Shown piece by piece: positions 1 to 12,045 of a DNA stretch of 64,000 nt (positions are counted from its first letter, which is position 1; each line of letters starts with the position of its first letter). The position numbers and the translations under genes are program-made. The notes below the pieces were generated by a model. That model was not told the origin of the DNA, did no database searches, and saw nothing but the letters and a program-made list of their open reading frames with translations. The stretch lies in assembly GCA_013146195.2 (NCBI GenBank), contig CM028378.1:11895350-11959349 (forward strand), read 5' to 3'. This DNA comes from Codonopsis lanceolata (taxonomy: Eukaryota; Streptophyta; Magnoliopsida; Asterales; Campanulaceae).

Positions 1-206
1 GACTAGTAAGTATGTGTGTGTTTGAACTTTTGATGTGTTATATAACATTTATTAGCTAATTTGTGAGTTTTTTTTTAATAAAAAAAATAATTATTTTGTT
101 GGCCCATAGGCCCGAAGGCCCAGAGGCCCGAAACGCGCATGGGCTGGGCTTGAGTTTTATGAGGCCCGACACTAGGCCCGCCTGCTTGAGGGCTAGGCGC
201 ACCGTT

Positions 207-418
207 TAAGAAAACCTATTTGACTAGATTATTAATATTTGTTTAATGTGTAGTTTCCTTTAAAGCACATGTGTATTTGGCCCATAATTAAAGTAGGGTG
301 AAAAAGTAAGGGTAAAGTGGTAAAAATGATGTTCTAAAAAAGGTAAGTTTCAAAGTGGACAATTATTTTGGGACGGACGAAAAAAGAAAGAAGGACGATA
401 ATTTAGGGACGGAGAGAG
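207..418. mobile_element. Truncated Stowaway-like MITE (right end)
   Basis: The right end reads GGGACGGAGAGAG followed by TA, a degenerate CTCCCTCCG-type Stowaway terminus. The interior (CATAATTAAAGTA, GTAAGGGTAAAGTGGTAAAA, GGGACGGACGAAAAA) is shared with copies near 20.1, 31.7, 40.8, 44.3 and 54.8 kb. The left terminus is missing; unrelated sequence (GGGCTAGGCGCACC) abuts at about 207. Positions 1-206 are AT-rich with a GGCCC-rich stretch at 100-195, possibly another element end; no gene is seen there. Confidence 0.6.
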
Positions 419-487
419 TATTTTTATTTATCAATTTTTGCACCAGCACACTACACACAGTAGACAAAAAAGAGACTACCACTGTGA

Positions 488-861
488 GTGCTCGTTTGTT
501 GCAGTTTATTTGGAGTGACTTTTGACTTTTGGCTTTTGAAAAGTCATATTTAGAGTGTTTGTTTCAGCTTATAAGCCAAAAGCCAATTAGTGGGGTACAA
601 CACCTTTTATGCATGGAAAAGCCAAAAAGCCAAAATTTTGAGCTTTTTTGGTTTTTTTTAAAAATGAAGACAACTATTTATTAATAAATATGAATACTAA
701 TTTTGAAGTTTTTTTTTTTAACAAAAAAATATAACAACTTATAAACAGCTTTTCAACATCTATAACAAATAGTCTATCATGCAATCAGCCAAAAGTCATT
801 CAGCCATCAGCTTAAGCTATCAGCCATAAGTCATAAACCATCAGCCACAACAAACGAGCCC
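488..861. mobile_element. MITE with GCTCGTTTGTTG terminal inverted repeats
   Basis: GCTCGTTTGTTG at 490-501 is matched by its exact inverse at 848-859. The flanks show TGA on both sides (485-487 and 862-864), a possible 3-bp duplication. The interior is rich in short inverted motifs (AAGCCAAAAG, AGTCATTCAGCC, ATCAGCC) and has no ORF. The superfamily is uncertain: a 3-bp duplication suggests PIF/Harbinger-like, but TGA is not the usual TWA. Confidence 0.5.
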
Positions 862-1493
862 TGAATGGGTTAGACAATGTTAAAAATAAAATTTTAGATT
901 TTGAGACAAATTATGGAAGATTTTTTTTTTTTGAATATGAAAATGGTTGATGGTTGATGGTTGATGGTTGTTTGAGATCTGATAAAAAAAATGTCATTAG
1001 AATTTTAGAATTCTAGTGTGTGTGTGTTTGTTTTTGATATTTCTTCAAATCTTACTTCATCATTAAGTTTGAAACATAAAAGTAAAAAAAAAGTTCAATA
1101 ACATCCTATCTTTTATACTATTGTACAACCTGACCATTTTCATATTAATTAAAGGATCTGTTTCTAACAACATTTATTTCAAAAATATCTGGTATGCAAA
1201 ATATGACCAGCTTTGATTAGTGGCATACATTTGAATTATGCAGGGGACTGGGGATTGAATGTGTAAATGGTTCGGTTTGGTTTGGTTTATACAAAAATCA
1301 CAAATCGAATTGCACCCTATTGGTTCCAAAAAGCTTAAACCGAATCGAACCGAGCAAGGATTGGAACCGAGCCGAACCGAACCACTCGGTTTGGTTCGGT
1401 TTTGTGGTTTATATAAATACAAATTATAAAATAAACACAAACAATTGAAGAAATAATAGTTCTCCAACAATTAAGATTTTGTTTGGTTTAGTA

Positions 1494-1532
<39 letters not shown>

Positions 1533-1942
1533 TATGACTAAATCAAAGCCCTAGATTATACATATAAGATGATCCAAATGTTCAAAATAGTTAACAAATG
1601 TAATATAATATATATTATAATAAATAAATTAAAATATATAGGTTGGTTTGCTTTGATTTGGTTCGATACCAAAAACCATGAACCGAACCGAACCGGACGG
1701 TTTTTCAATTTTTTGAAGCCAAAAGCGAACCATTTTCGTCCAAAACCGAACCAAACCGAATGGTTTGGTTTTTTCGGTGGTTCGGTTTTTTCGGTGTTCC
1801 GATTTACACCCTTAGGACTGATACCAAAAAACTAAAAAATATAAGAGCTAGCGGTGGACTTTCCCCAATAATTTTATTATGAATAAATTATGTTCTTATT
1901 TATATCAACAACAACAAAAATGATAGGCCCAATCCTTTTGGA
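862..1942. repeat. Gene-free repeat region with GGTTCGG-rich blocks and a TG/TA microsatellite
   Basis: No gene is recognised. TTGATGG repeats occur at about 945-970. A TG-then-TA microsatellite covers 1493-1532. Two blocks, about 1255-1410 and 1640-1820, are rich in GGTTCGGTTT and its inverse AAACCGAACC, and contain element-like ends (GAATTGCACCCTA; GATTTACACCCTTA). They look like fragments of a hAT-like or other non-autonomous DNA transposon. The short ORFs here are by-products of the repeated motif. Confidence 0.4.
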
Positions 1943-2999
1943 TAGAGCTGTCAAAACGGACAAACGAAGCGGGTTTGTCCGTGGGTCTGAAAAGCCCGCC
2001 ACTAAACAGGCCGGGACGGGAAAGCCCGCAAACTTGACAGTCCCTAAAACTCTCGATCCAATCCGCCCCGCATAGGGCTGCGAGCAAAATGAGCAAAGCC
2101 CGCAAAAATGTATTTTTTTTAATTATCAATTCATAAACCATTATTTATTATCAATTCATTATTTCATTTACCTTCAATCATATAAGTATTTTATTAGTAT
2201 TACTTTAAACAAACATGGAAATGGAAACTGAAACATACACAGATCGTGGTTAGAGATGAACCCAAATCTCAAACAAAATAAACACAAATCTCAAAGTCGA
2301 AGAAGAAAATGCTCGCTCTTGAAAGTGTCGTCATGACGGAGCCTCAAAAGGCCAAAGGCAAGAGCGAGAGACAGAGAGACGCTAGGTGTGTAGAACTTTG
2401 TAAAAGAAACTAGAAAGTGTGAAGATTGTGAGATGCAGGGGCAGAGGCAGAGCCACATAGCGGCTGTTCGAGTGTTCAGCGGAGGGAGGAAGACGATTGA
2501 GATTTGAGAAGAGAAGTCATCGTACCAGATCTCGGGATCTAGAAGCAGAATGAGAGAGATAGAGCGTGACTGCGTCTGCGTCCGCGTCTGCATGCGAGCG
2601 AGAGAGAGAGAGGCACTGCTGAGACGAAGGCGCTGCGTGAATCTTGATGCCGTCGTGAATCTAAAGAAGTCTAGATATGATTTTTCAATTTTGAAAAATA
2701 AGAAGTATGACTGCAGTATGTATGAGATTGAGACCTAAGTGAAGTGACTAAGTCACTTAAACCTTACCCTAAGCTATTAGACGGAAATGGGTTGGGCCTT
2801 TTTAATTTTAAGAATTAAGCCAAAGTCCAGAAAAGCGGGTTGCCCGTCCCCCGCCCCGCCCCGCAAAAGCCTGCAGCCCATGCGGGCAATGCCCGTGAGG
2901 CCCGCTCCTAAACAGTTATCTATTACATCGGCCCAACCTGCCCAATTTAGGTGGCGGGACGGGCATGCCCGCAGGCTTTAGCCCTATTTGACATCTCTA
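1943..2999. mobile_element. Non-autonomous hAT-type element with perfect 8-bp target duplication
   Basis: The left terminus is TAGAGCTGTCAAAACGG and the right terminus, read inverted, is TAGAGATGTCAAATAGGG: 12 of the first 13 bases match. The element is flanked by an exact 8-bp repeat, CTTTTGGA at 1935-1942 and 3000-3007, the duplication length of hAT elements. Both subterminal regions are GC-rich, with many copies of GCGGG and CCCGC (about 1960-2070 and 2830-2985) in otherwise AT-rich DNA. The centre (about 2290-2700) is a purine-rich stretch that may be captured host DNA. No transposase ORF is present, so it would depend on an enzyme supplied in trans. Confidence 0.85.
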
Positions 3000-3327
3000 C
3001 TTTTGGAAACTTGGTTATTGTTGTAACACTCGAGAGTTTTAAATTTCATATCATTTCTAATAGCATGACAATGGTACATATTAGTATGCATTTGAGTTGT
3101 TAAAATTGTGTATAAGTTGAAATTTGTTGCTTGGTATTGTTGTATTTCATGTTTTGAGTTAGATTCGGGGGTTGATTATGCCCTTCAACGTGTTATGACT
3201 TTGGAATCAACTTGGATTGATTTGGGCACTTTTATGGTTCAATTGTGGAGTGTTTTGATGCATTTTGAAACAGGGGAAGACATGCTCGTGTCTTAGTATG
3301 TGAGGCAACCGCGTCGGAGGCTAGCTG

Positions 3328-3884
3328 TGAGAACCTCGTTTCAACCCCTCTCGTGTGAAAATTAGTTGTTTCAAAACTTAAGCGTGTGAAATACGTTTGA
3401 CCTCGTTGTGGACTATAAAAAAAATGTATATACAGAGTCGTCACCTCCATTAAAAATGGTAAACGGAGAAAACCCAAAAATACAAAAAATATGGGTTCAG
3501 GGGCTAAGTTACGAGTTGGGAAGGGGTTAGACACTCAACTCATCCTTTCGGTCTCAAAAGGGGTTTGATAACATGCTCATTTTATTTCTTTACATATTTA
3601 GTCCAGAAAAAAATTATATATATACGGGAAAAAAATAAAAGAAGATATTTTCTATTTCACAAAGAAAAAAGAAATAATAACCAGGTGGAACAGAAGTAAA
3701 TAAAATAAAGGAAAAAGAAACATAAAAAGAGTATATACAAATCTAACACAAATAGACATAAATAAAGTAAAGTAGAACAAAAATGAAATCTATAGTATAT
3801 TTACGTTACATGTAAAGAAAACTAACTAAACGGGATAACTAATTATTTTACGTTAAAGATATAAACAGGAAAGGAAACAAACTT

Positions 3885-3940
<56 letters not shown>

Positions 3941-4818
3941 ACGATAGAAAATAATATGTACAACACCATAAAGTATGTATATCTACATTTTATTTACAGA
4001 CCGAAAATAAATAGCTACGAGGACAGAATATCATATCAAATACCTACCTCTTGGAGCGTGATAGTCTGAACCTGGTACGCCTTGGCTTAGGCGATTCCTG
4101 TGTGTTCCCCCTGTCTTCCCGAGAATAGAAGTCTTTTTGTTGTTGTTGTTGTTGTTGTGTTGTTGTGTATGTGTATGAAGTGGGTATGTGTGTATGTTTG
4201 TGTATGCATATATGTGTATATGTGTAGTGTGTGTGTGTGTGTTTGTTGTGTGTATATTTTGGCAGCAGGACAGCAGGGAGACAATGGACGTTGTGATAAG
4301 GATTTTGGCAGCCTAACGAAAGGGATATTGTTGTGTGTCTGTTGAAGGAGGAGAACCTCCTATTTATAGAGGTAGTGGGAGGCAACTTCGACTGAGGAGA
4401 GTAAAACTTTGGGACGAAGCATTGACTCCCTCGGCAGCGTAGGAGATGTGTATGTGCGTGGAGGGCACCCGCCTGTGTTCCTTCAGTAATATTCGACGTG
4501 AGCAGTGACGGAAGGGGAAAAGCAGCATTGGCCAAAATAGTACTAAGGGCGCCGCACAAGGGAAGATGGGCGCGACACACCCTTTTTTGGGCGTCACACC
4601 CCATATGATGGGTGTCGCGCTGCGTTTTACTCTGCCCTCTATTTTTGTTGCACTTTCACCCCCTGCTTCGTTATCTTTCGTCCTTTTGAGCCCTTTCGAG
4701 TTCCCTTTAACGTCTTGGCCCCTGAAATGTTTCAAAAACAACTTTTAGTTCATTTTTAAATTTTTAATAATATTTTATAGGACATTTATAAAAGGGGTAC
4801 GAAATTGAGGTGTCTACA
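3328..4818 (-). repeat. 3' LTR of the Tat/Ogre-like element
   Basis: On the minus strand the LTR starts TGTAGACACC (4818) and ends GGTTCTCA (3328). A TATA box, CTATAAATAGG on minus, lies near 4360-4370. The LTR contains a (TA)n run of about 50 bp at 3888-3937, a GTT run at 4138-4156 and a GT-rich stretch at 4165-4255. ORFs crossing these microsatellites (for example one rich in Val and one rich in His-Thr) are artefacts. A matching 5' LTR is almost entirely absent. Confidence 0.7.
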
Positions 4819-4829
4819 GAGCCCCTCAA
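4819..4829 (-). other. Polypurine tract of the Tat/Ogre-like element
   Basis: Read on minus, TTGAGGGGCTC directly precedes the LTR start TGTAGACACC, the expected place for the plus-strand priming site. Confidence 0.55.
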
Positions 4830-5154
4830 TGACGGAGTTTACAAGTAAACGAACGTCGTTGATATGAATAGACTCCCAATTTTGGGAAAAGCATTTAAAA
4901 GCATGGCTGGGCCCCGAAGGGTTACCTGCGTATCCTTATAAAAGAAATCAAGTCAAACGCAGTTCGACTGCTGGGGAAAATGTTAAATTTGAAAATCATT
5001 TTGTGATTAAAGTATTTTGTGATGCAAATATGTTGTGATGGTCTAACCTATTGTGATAGACCGCCTACGTATCCTTATAAAAGAAATCATACCAAATCAT
5101 AGTTCGGCTAAAGCAAAAAGATGCAAATGCCAAAAGTAAATGCAAGTGCAAAAA

Positions 5155-6013
5155 TTAAAGACATGACACAAATTTAAATGCAATATCAATTGCAAGACAA
5201 TGTAAGTGCAGATGTAAAATGATGCAATATAAATTGCAACATAGTGAAAATGCGGGTGTAAAATGATGCAATATAAATTGCAACCTAGTGACTATGCAAG
5301 TGTAACTTTTAAAAATAAGATGCAATATAAATTGCAACATAGTGACAATACAAGTATAACATTTAAAAACATGCATGATGCAATATAACTTGCAACATAA
5401 TGAAAACGCAAGTATAACATTTAAAAACACGATGCAATATAAATTGCACGTATAACATTTAAAAACCTGATGCAATTTAAATTGCAGTATAATGAAAGTG
5501 CAAGTATAACATTTAAAAACATGATGCAATATAAATTGCAACACAATGAAAATGCAAGTATAACATTTAAAAACATGGTGCAATATAAATTACAACATAA
5601 TGAAAATGCAAGTATAACATTTAAAAACATCATGCAATATAAAATGCACTTATAACATTTTTAAAATATGATACAATATAAATTACAAAAATAGTGAAAA
5701 TTGAAATGCAGAGCATAAATGTAAATGCAAGATATGAAACTTAAAGACACGATGCAATATAAATTGCAAAACAGTGTAAATGCAAGATGTGAAATTTAAA
5801 GACATGATGTAATATAAATTGCAAAATAGTGTAAATGCAAGACGTGAAATTTAAAGACATGATGCAATATAAATTGTAAAACATTGTACATGCAAGATGT
5901 GAAATTTAAAGGCATGATGCAATATAAATTGCAAAACATTGTAAATGTAAGATGTGAAATTTAAAGACATGATGCAATATAAATTGCAAAACAGTGTAAA
6001 TGCAAGATGTGTG
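5155..6013. repeat. 54-55-bp tandem repeat array
   Basis: About 15 diverged units begin with GATGCAATATAAATTGCA. Most are 54 or 55 bp; a few are shortened to about 38 bp or lengthened. Left-hand units carry AAGTATAACATTTAAAAACAT; right-hand units (after about 5740) carry AAGATGTGAAATTTAAAGACAT, so two subfamilies expanded separately. The array lies between the coding part and the PPT of the Tat/Ogre-like element. Small ORFs in it only read through repeat units. Confidence 0.85.
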
Positions 6014-6156
6014 TGCGGACAATTCCTAAGACTCGGACCCCTTGTGGGAATGACCGAAACCAAAATATTTTGTAAAAGTGCAAGATGTGTGTGCGGACAA
6101 TTCCTAAGACTCGGACCCCTTGTGGGAATGACCGAAACCAAAATATTTTGTAAAAG
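6001..6156. repeat. Perfect 78-bp tandem duplication
   Basis: The 78 bp starting TGCAAGATGTGTGTGCGG at 6001-6078 are repeated at 6079-6156, and I see no mismatch between the two copies. The unit starts inside the last 55-bp repeat, so it is a separate and younger duplication. Confidence 0.9.
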
Positions 6157-6239
6157 TGAAATTTTTTGTGTGAAAAACCGGGGATTATACCCTTTGATGT
6201 GCATGTAAAATAAAAATGCAGATACGTTATTGCAGTATT

Positions 6240-7480
6240 ACTGCTCATGTGATGATGTTCTGTAGGGAATAATGTTGTGTTCTCGGGTAGTGGGCCGCCA
6301 GTAGCAAACTCTGTTAGGGAGCATCAATTTTCGCTAAGTTAGGGTTGAACTTTGGGGGCTAATTTGCAAATTGGGCATTCTGGGTTTAACTGCAGATTCC
6401 TAAACTTTGAGGAGCTTGATTTGCAAATCTTTTCCTCCTTTGTTCAAATCTTGTCGGCGATGCTTCAATCTACTATCGGCAAACTGTGTCATCTTCGGCA
6501 GGATTGATTAATGTGCCATCGTTGGCAGGATTGATTAATTTGCCATTGTTGACAGGATTGAACGATGTGCCATCGATATTCATTGGGGAGTGTCGATGAT
6601 GATTGTATTGTAGAGACATTGGTGATGCTGGTGAGAATGGTTAGAAAGTAGCCCTTGGCAAAATATCCGCTAGGGATGCTGGAAGGATATGTTTCCCGTG
6701 TGGGATGGCGGGGCTGCTGACAATGCTTTGGCCGGCCTCAGGCGAGAACTGGCAAGGAGTTGTTGACATGATTGAAATGCAGGGCCCTTGGCGACACATT
6801 GTTTTGCAGCTTCGGCAAGCTTTGATGAAGATTGGTGTCAACGGTCCTTTGGAAGGTGCTGACAGAAGATATACATTTTTTTCATGGGCCTATGTGGCAA
6901 ATACTTGATGATGCAACAAAAAGATGCAAGCTATAATGACATGCATATGAAAAAAAACTTTAATCTTTTTTTTTCTTGAAAGAAAGTTGTGTAATTTGAA
7001 AGAACAAAAGAAAGGTGTATTATTATCTTGTATTTATGTGACATAAAAAGATTGTCTTTCACAAATGCACATTGTCCTTCCCGACTGGTAAGTTAAGAGG
7101 ATGATGTTGTTTTGTTGTGTATTTGTTATTTGATTCTTGGCGTCTGGTGGGGTTTATTGGTGAATAATTTTAATAAAGATCCCTGCAAATGCTTCTCTTT
7201 CGGATTTGATGACATGACATTTTGGCTTTCAGCAAAGAAAGAGATTAGGGGGTTCAAAAATCGGGCCCACCTGACAAGACAACACAGTGGCTAAAAACCA
7301 CAAGAGTTGGCGGAACCTAGAAAAATTGGCGCGATGCCAAAGGAAAAGGGGGCAGTGTGTATCCTAAGTGATCCATCAGATCTGTAGTCATGTAGTAGTG
7401 TACCAATTCTGCAATAGAATATTTGTGATAGCCACAAATTCAACCAAGGTTTCTTCATACTAAGTATTCATGTCAATCAC
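6240..7480. other. Non-coding part of the Tat/Ogre-like element
   Basis: No protein family is recognised on either strand. At about 6480-6580 three diverged copies of a 35-40-bp unit (GATTGATTAATTTGCCAT, GGCAGGATTG) are visible. In a complete Tat/Ogre element RT and integrase would lie between the protease segment and the 3' LTR; nothing like them is seen here. Confidence 0.4.
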
Positions 7481-7955
7481 TCACATGAAACCATCTCCTA
7501 TGCAGTCATCGCCTAACAAGGCCAAAGCACAGTCCTTTTGGTCTATAGCCCAGGTGTTTTCAAATGTCTCCATTTTGTAAAAGGAGTCGCGATGTCCAAA
7601 AATAACTTTATCTATCTCGATTGTAGCGAGACTCATATTTTTAAAGATTTTGATGACCAGAGCGTCTTTTGTTGTTACTATCAATTTCACGGCTCAGGGA
7701 ACATGAGATAGGCGGCTGTTTCGCCCTACTTCACAAAATAATCGTTCAGGGTCTGTATGGGTGTACATGAGAGCCCTTATATGGCCGATTTTCACGAACA
7801 ACTTTTAGCCTTTCACGCTTTTCTTTCATCATAGCAGCTAATTCGGCTGGCATAGGATTATATCCTAACCCAAAAGGCGGTATGTATTCTCTGATCTCTT
7901 CCTGGATCAGGTTTACTAGGCCCTGTGGATTCCTAATTTCCTACTAAGCCCCAGT
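7481..7955 (-). pseudogene. G-patch-like segment after the protease, retroelement fragment
   Basis: On minus, this segment carries LIQEEIREY, then FGLGYNPMPAELAAMM and a basic KEKRERLK run. That resembles the segment between protease and RT in Ogre/Tat elements. Its N-terminal G-rich part (MPGLGLS) is split from the rest by the solo LTR at 7956-11030 and resumes at 11031. A one-base frameshift and later stops show it is dead. A short downstream frame at 7690-7481 may be its continuation. The function in living relatives is not settled; association with protease processing is only inferred. Confidence 0.5.
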
Positions 7956-10900
7956 TGTGACGACCCGACCCGTATCCCAACACGAGATCCATAGGTTATG
8001 CTGCCAAAAGCACAACAAACAAGCAAAGGGTAAGGCTATAATAGCGATACGGTGACGACTCAACAAATGCGGAAGCAAATAATACAATGGCTCCCAAACT
8101 AACAAGCTCTAAACTAAATACGACCTAAGAGATGGTAATTCTCTTAGCCCAAAAATTCAAAGCACGTGACGCAACATTTTATATGTACAATATCAACCAC
8201 ATGTTATGCAATTATATAACATAAATAAACGAAGTCATCGGCAACGTTATAGCTGGAACCCAACATTAAACTAAGTCTACAACTCTAGTCTACACACTCA
8301 ACGGTTACCATGTCGGAGAACAAACATAACCAACATATGATTGAACATAACGAAAATAAGATAACTTATATAAACATTCGACTAATACAAGTCGGCTCAC
8401 AAAAGATTAAGTATCAATATCATAACACACAAATACCACATATACAACATCAAGTCTTGCTACCCATAGTAAAGTTTACATAACTTTACTTCCCCAATTA
8501 TCCTTGCCAAAAGAAAGAACAACTAAACATTACACAAGGTAACAACCTTCTCAAAAGCTCCACAATAACTGAAAATCCCGCGAACTACTTTGAACCGTTC
8601 GCTCGACTCAGATATAAGGAAAACAAACAAACGGAGTAAGTCATAAAGACTTAATAAGCTACTAAATGTAACTAGATGCCATGCCATTATGCTCAAGCAA
8701 CATATAAATCATGTTATCAATATAGTATAACATTTCATTAAATAATCACAATAGGCAAACCATATCACAAGACACGCAACACATTGTTTCACATAAGTGC
8801 TCATAAGGTAAATCACATAAAGGAGGATATGATACCCAATTTCGCTTCCGTCGTGTAGCTCTTGTAAAACACATGCAAATCAAATGTGTCCTCGATACCC
8901 AAATCGTGGTATCGATGTCCCCGAGAAATTCCACGCTTAAGTTCCATAGCTACCATGGTCATGTTTAATACTACAACAATGGTGAGCTACATCCCCACCG
9001 TGGCCATCGATGGAGGGGTGTGTGTAAAACCCGGTGCGGCGATCCATCGTGATCATGAATCCAACAATTCGTGAAGACGGTGCATCATCCCGCCACAAAC
9101 TCTAACAAGACGACGCCAGTTGGACTTAAACACAAGTACAAGTAATGTATACTCAAATGCTCAATCAAATGAAAAGTACAGAAGAGCGCACTCAACCAAT
9201 CAAGTAGATATTTACTCTACAATCACAAAGTTATATATGAATTTCATTGCTAACTAGCACATAATCACATTAGAGCAATAATATTAAGTCTCTAATACCC
9301 AAGTGTTCTTCATACACTTAAACATGCTTGGAGGCTTGACCTCCCTCATAGGAACCCCAAATTTAGTAGGACTTAAGTATATAGTTCTCTATAGTCATAC
9401 TAAGCCAATAGTTAACTCCATTGAGTCATTTCTACCTATTCAATTTTCTAGGGCATGGAAGCTATATGCAACATTACCCTACTATAATCATGAGGTAATG
9501 TTCAAAGATAAGTTCTCAAGGTTAATAACCCATAATAACCCAACATAACCCCCAAATTAGATTCATAGATCAATGTATGTCATCTATAGCCAATAATCAC
9601 ATTTCAAGCATCTAATCCAAGATAGAGATTTATCTAGTATGCTCATAAGCCCTAAATATACAACAATATGTAACTCCATTAATTCACAAATACCCAATTA
9701 AAACCCCCAAAAATGTTTCATACCATAACGAGTATCATTTAGAGTATAAGAATTGAATCATGTTCAAACATAGATTTATAGGTAAACACTTAGCTAGCAT
9801 GCTCAAAGGTCTAAACATACCAAGTGAAGTTTAATAACATACTTCAATACACATGAAAATCAATCTACTCATGGTTCTAGCAAGTTCACATTTTCGAAAA
9901 TACAAAATATAGTCATACAAAGCACATGAGTACTCATTGACCTCACATAGCAAACATTTTGTCTTCCTTAGGGTCAATGAGTCAAGAATCCAAAATAAAA
10001 TGAAGTAGTAACTTCCATGTAATTTTCACACAAGCAAAGAAAATGAAAATATAATCGAATGGAAAAAGACTACTCGACAAGCTCTTCGATTCTACGATCT
10101 CGACTTGAAGATTGAACAAGTCTAGCTATGGAAGCCCTAAAAAATCACCCAAGAACACTCTTTATCTCCATGGAAGAGTCTCTCAACGTTTTTGAAAAGA
10201 GAAGACATCAAATGAGGTCACAAAGGCTGGTTGTGGTTGATATTGAAATCACAAACTTAGTGGGACAAGTGTCCAACTAATGTGGTAAGTAAAAATAGTG
10301 TGTTAATCCCACTCATTAGTCCATCTAAACCACACTTAAACTAATTAAACATGTTATGATAGGATTAGGACTAATTAGGAAGGTTTGGGGAGTGAGTAGA
10401 ATAGGTTTTAGTAAGGTTAGGATAGTCAATTTGGTTTAAAAATCAAAACAGTATGTTGTTATGAGTACCATGCGCTCGCATGGTCCCAACCCATGCGATC
10501 GCATCCCTCAGATGCCAAATCTTGTGAATTCTTTACAAAGCTTGCGGGGGCAATGTCCTTTCCCATGCAACCGCAAGTCCCATTTCCTGCCAAATGGTCT
10601 ATGAATCAACCCCAAATGACCCCAAACTCATATCCAAACCAAACAAGGCTTAGACCTTTCTCAAAGCAGGTCTAGAACTCCCCCAAAATACACTCAAACA
10701 ACTCCCGATCATTTCACATGAAAAGGGAAACAAGGAGAAGTAAACCAACGACTAAATCGTCGATTCAACAATCATTCAATCAAGACTCTAAACATGTTAA
10801 GAGTATTATGAATGGCCTTAAACACTTATACATGTTTATCTAACATATATGTATAACCAAAGTCTCAAAATACAACATGCATGAAAGATGAATTCAAGCA

Positions 10901-11030
10901 TGGAAATGATATCAAAGAATATGCTATTGCATCCAAGCATATACACGAACTAAGTAAACATACTTAAGATGATTGTGAATGTATGTAGACAAGCACAAGT
11001 CAAACATTCAAGAATCTAGGGTATTACATT
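7956..11030 (+). mobile_element. Solo LTR (about 3.07 kb), Ty3/gypsy chromovirus-like, flanked by CCAGT
   Basis: The insert starts TGTGACGACCCGACCCG and ends GGGTATTACA (11028) plus two bases TT. CCAGT occurs at 7951-7955 and again at 11031-11035. Removing the insert with one CCAGT rejoins the interrupted G-patch-like reading of the host element, which supports these borders. There is no second LTR, PBS or coding domain, so recombination between two LTRs probably removed the interior. The long length and the TGTGACGACCCGACC start resemble Del/Tekay LTRs, but that is recall, not a search. The short ORFs inside are not supported. Confidence 0.7.
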
Positions 11031-11453
11031 CCAGTCCTGGCATGTAATTCATTTTTTTGAGCATATTCAGCGGAATCATTTCCTCTGACACAGTAGTCTT
11101 TTTCCCGATGATGTCGGTCTCTCGTATACATTCAATTTTGGGGGATGACCTCAAAACCATTCAAGAAGATATGAGTGTCTTCATGCTCTATTTCAAGGAT
11201 CGGGATGTCTCGTTTTTCTATGATCTTATCAATAAGAATGGTCAATATGTGATCTTCATGAATAAATTTAACATATTGGTGAAAGGACGAAGCTACTCCT
11301 TTCACACCGTGGATCTACGGGAGCCCCAATAGAAAACTGAAAGTGGATATAGGATGTCTAGAACCTGAAATTCGATTGGCATCGTTAAAGGGCCAATTAT
11401 CATTATCAGTGTTACTATCCCTAGAGCACAGCGACTTGTGTTATCATAGGTCT

Positions 11454-12045
11454 TGTAACGCCCAGAACCCGAAAGCTTGGTCCGCTATGTGTAACTCACA
11501 TATTGGCCCACTGAGCATACAACACCTTGGGTCATCAGGCCCACCACAAGCTGACTCAAAAGTCCATGGATGATATTGGTACCCAGTAGTAGAGTGTGGC
11601 CACCTAATAAATTACACACAATTCCCACACCTACCCGATGTGGGATGAGGGTATTACAATCTCCCCCACTTAAATTATTGACGTCCTAGTCAAGATCGAA
11701 TCATACCCCAGACGATGCAAGATTCAAAAGGTGGCTCGTACGGGGATCAAGAGGTGGTTCCCACCTTCTGTGGTATAGCACTTTGGTGTTCACAATACTT
11801 TGTTCCCACATTTCCGGTCGGGACCCGCTCTAATACCATCCGTAACACCCTGAGCCCGAAAGCCCAGTCCGCTACTTGTAGCCCACACACTGGCCCACTG
11901 AGCATGCAGTACCTTGAGTCATCATGCCCACCACAAGTCGACCCAAAAGTTCATGGATGATGTTGGTGCCCAGTAGTAGAGTGTGGCCATCTAATAAATT
12001 CCACACAATTCCCACACCTACCCGATGTGGGATGAGGGTATTACA
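11454..12045 (-). mobile_element. TRIM retrotransposon, 592 bp, two 205-bp LTRs
   Basis: The LTRs lie at 11454-11658 and 11841-12045, both 205 bp, starting (on plus) TGTAACGCCC or CGTAACACCC and ending GATGAGGGTATTACA. The 182-bp interior carries TGGTATTAGAGC on minus at 11838-11827, two bases from the LTR, matching the initiator tRNA-Met primer site with one change; this sets the orientation as minus. The flanks are GGTCT and GGTCA, a 5-bp duplication with one difference. There is no coding capacity, as expected of terminal-repeat retrotransposons in miniature. It interrupts the protease of the Tat/Ogre-like element. Short ORFs in the LTRs are not genes. Confidence 0.85.
11827..11838 (-). 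other. Primer binding site of the TRIM
   Basis: TGGTATTAGAGC on the minus strand is one base different from the TGGTATCAGAGC complement of plant initiator tRNA-Met, and is followed by two bases and then the LTR. Confidence 0.7.

Noticed and set aside
4044..4604. 186-residue minus-strand ORF and overlapping poly-Val, His-Thr-rich ORFs
   Set aside because: They translate GTT and GT/CA microsatellites inside an LTR; no family is matched and alternate frames are equally open.
5155..5655. ORFs with repeated CYTC-LYC or NENASITFKN motifs
   Set aside because: The motif is the 54-bp tandem repeat read in frame (54 is divisible by 3), not a selected protein repeat.
8746..10675. Short ORFs within the solo LTR
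   Set aside because: All are about 60-80 residues, in different frames, with no similarity to known proteins.
11454..12045. Cassandra-type TRIM with a 5S rRNA-like LTR
   Set aside because: I could not find the 5S internal promoter boxes in the LTR; only the general TRIM layout is supported.
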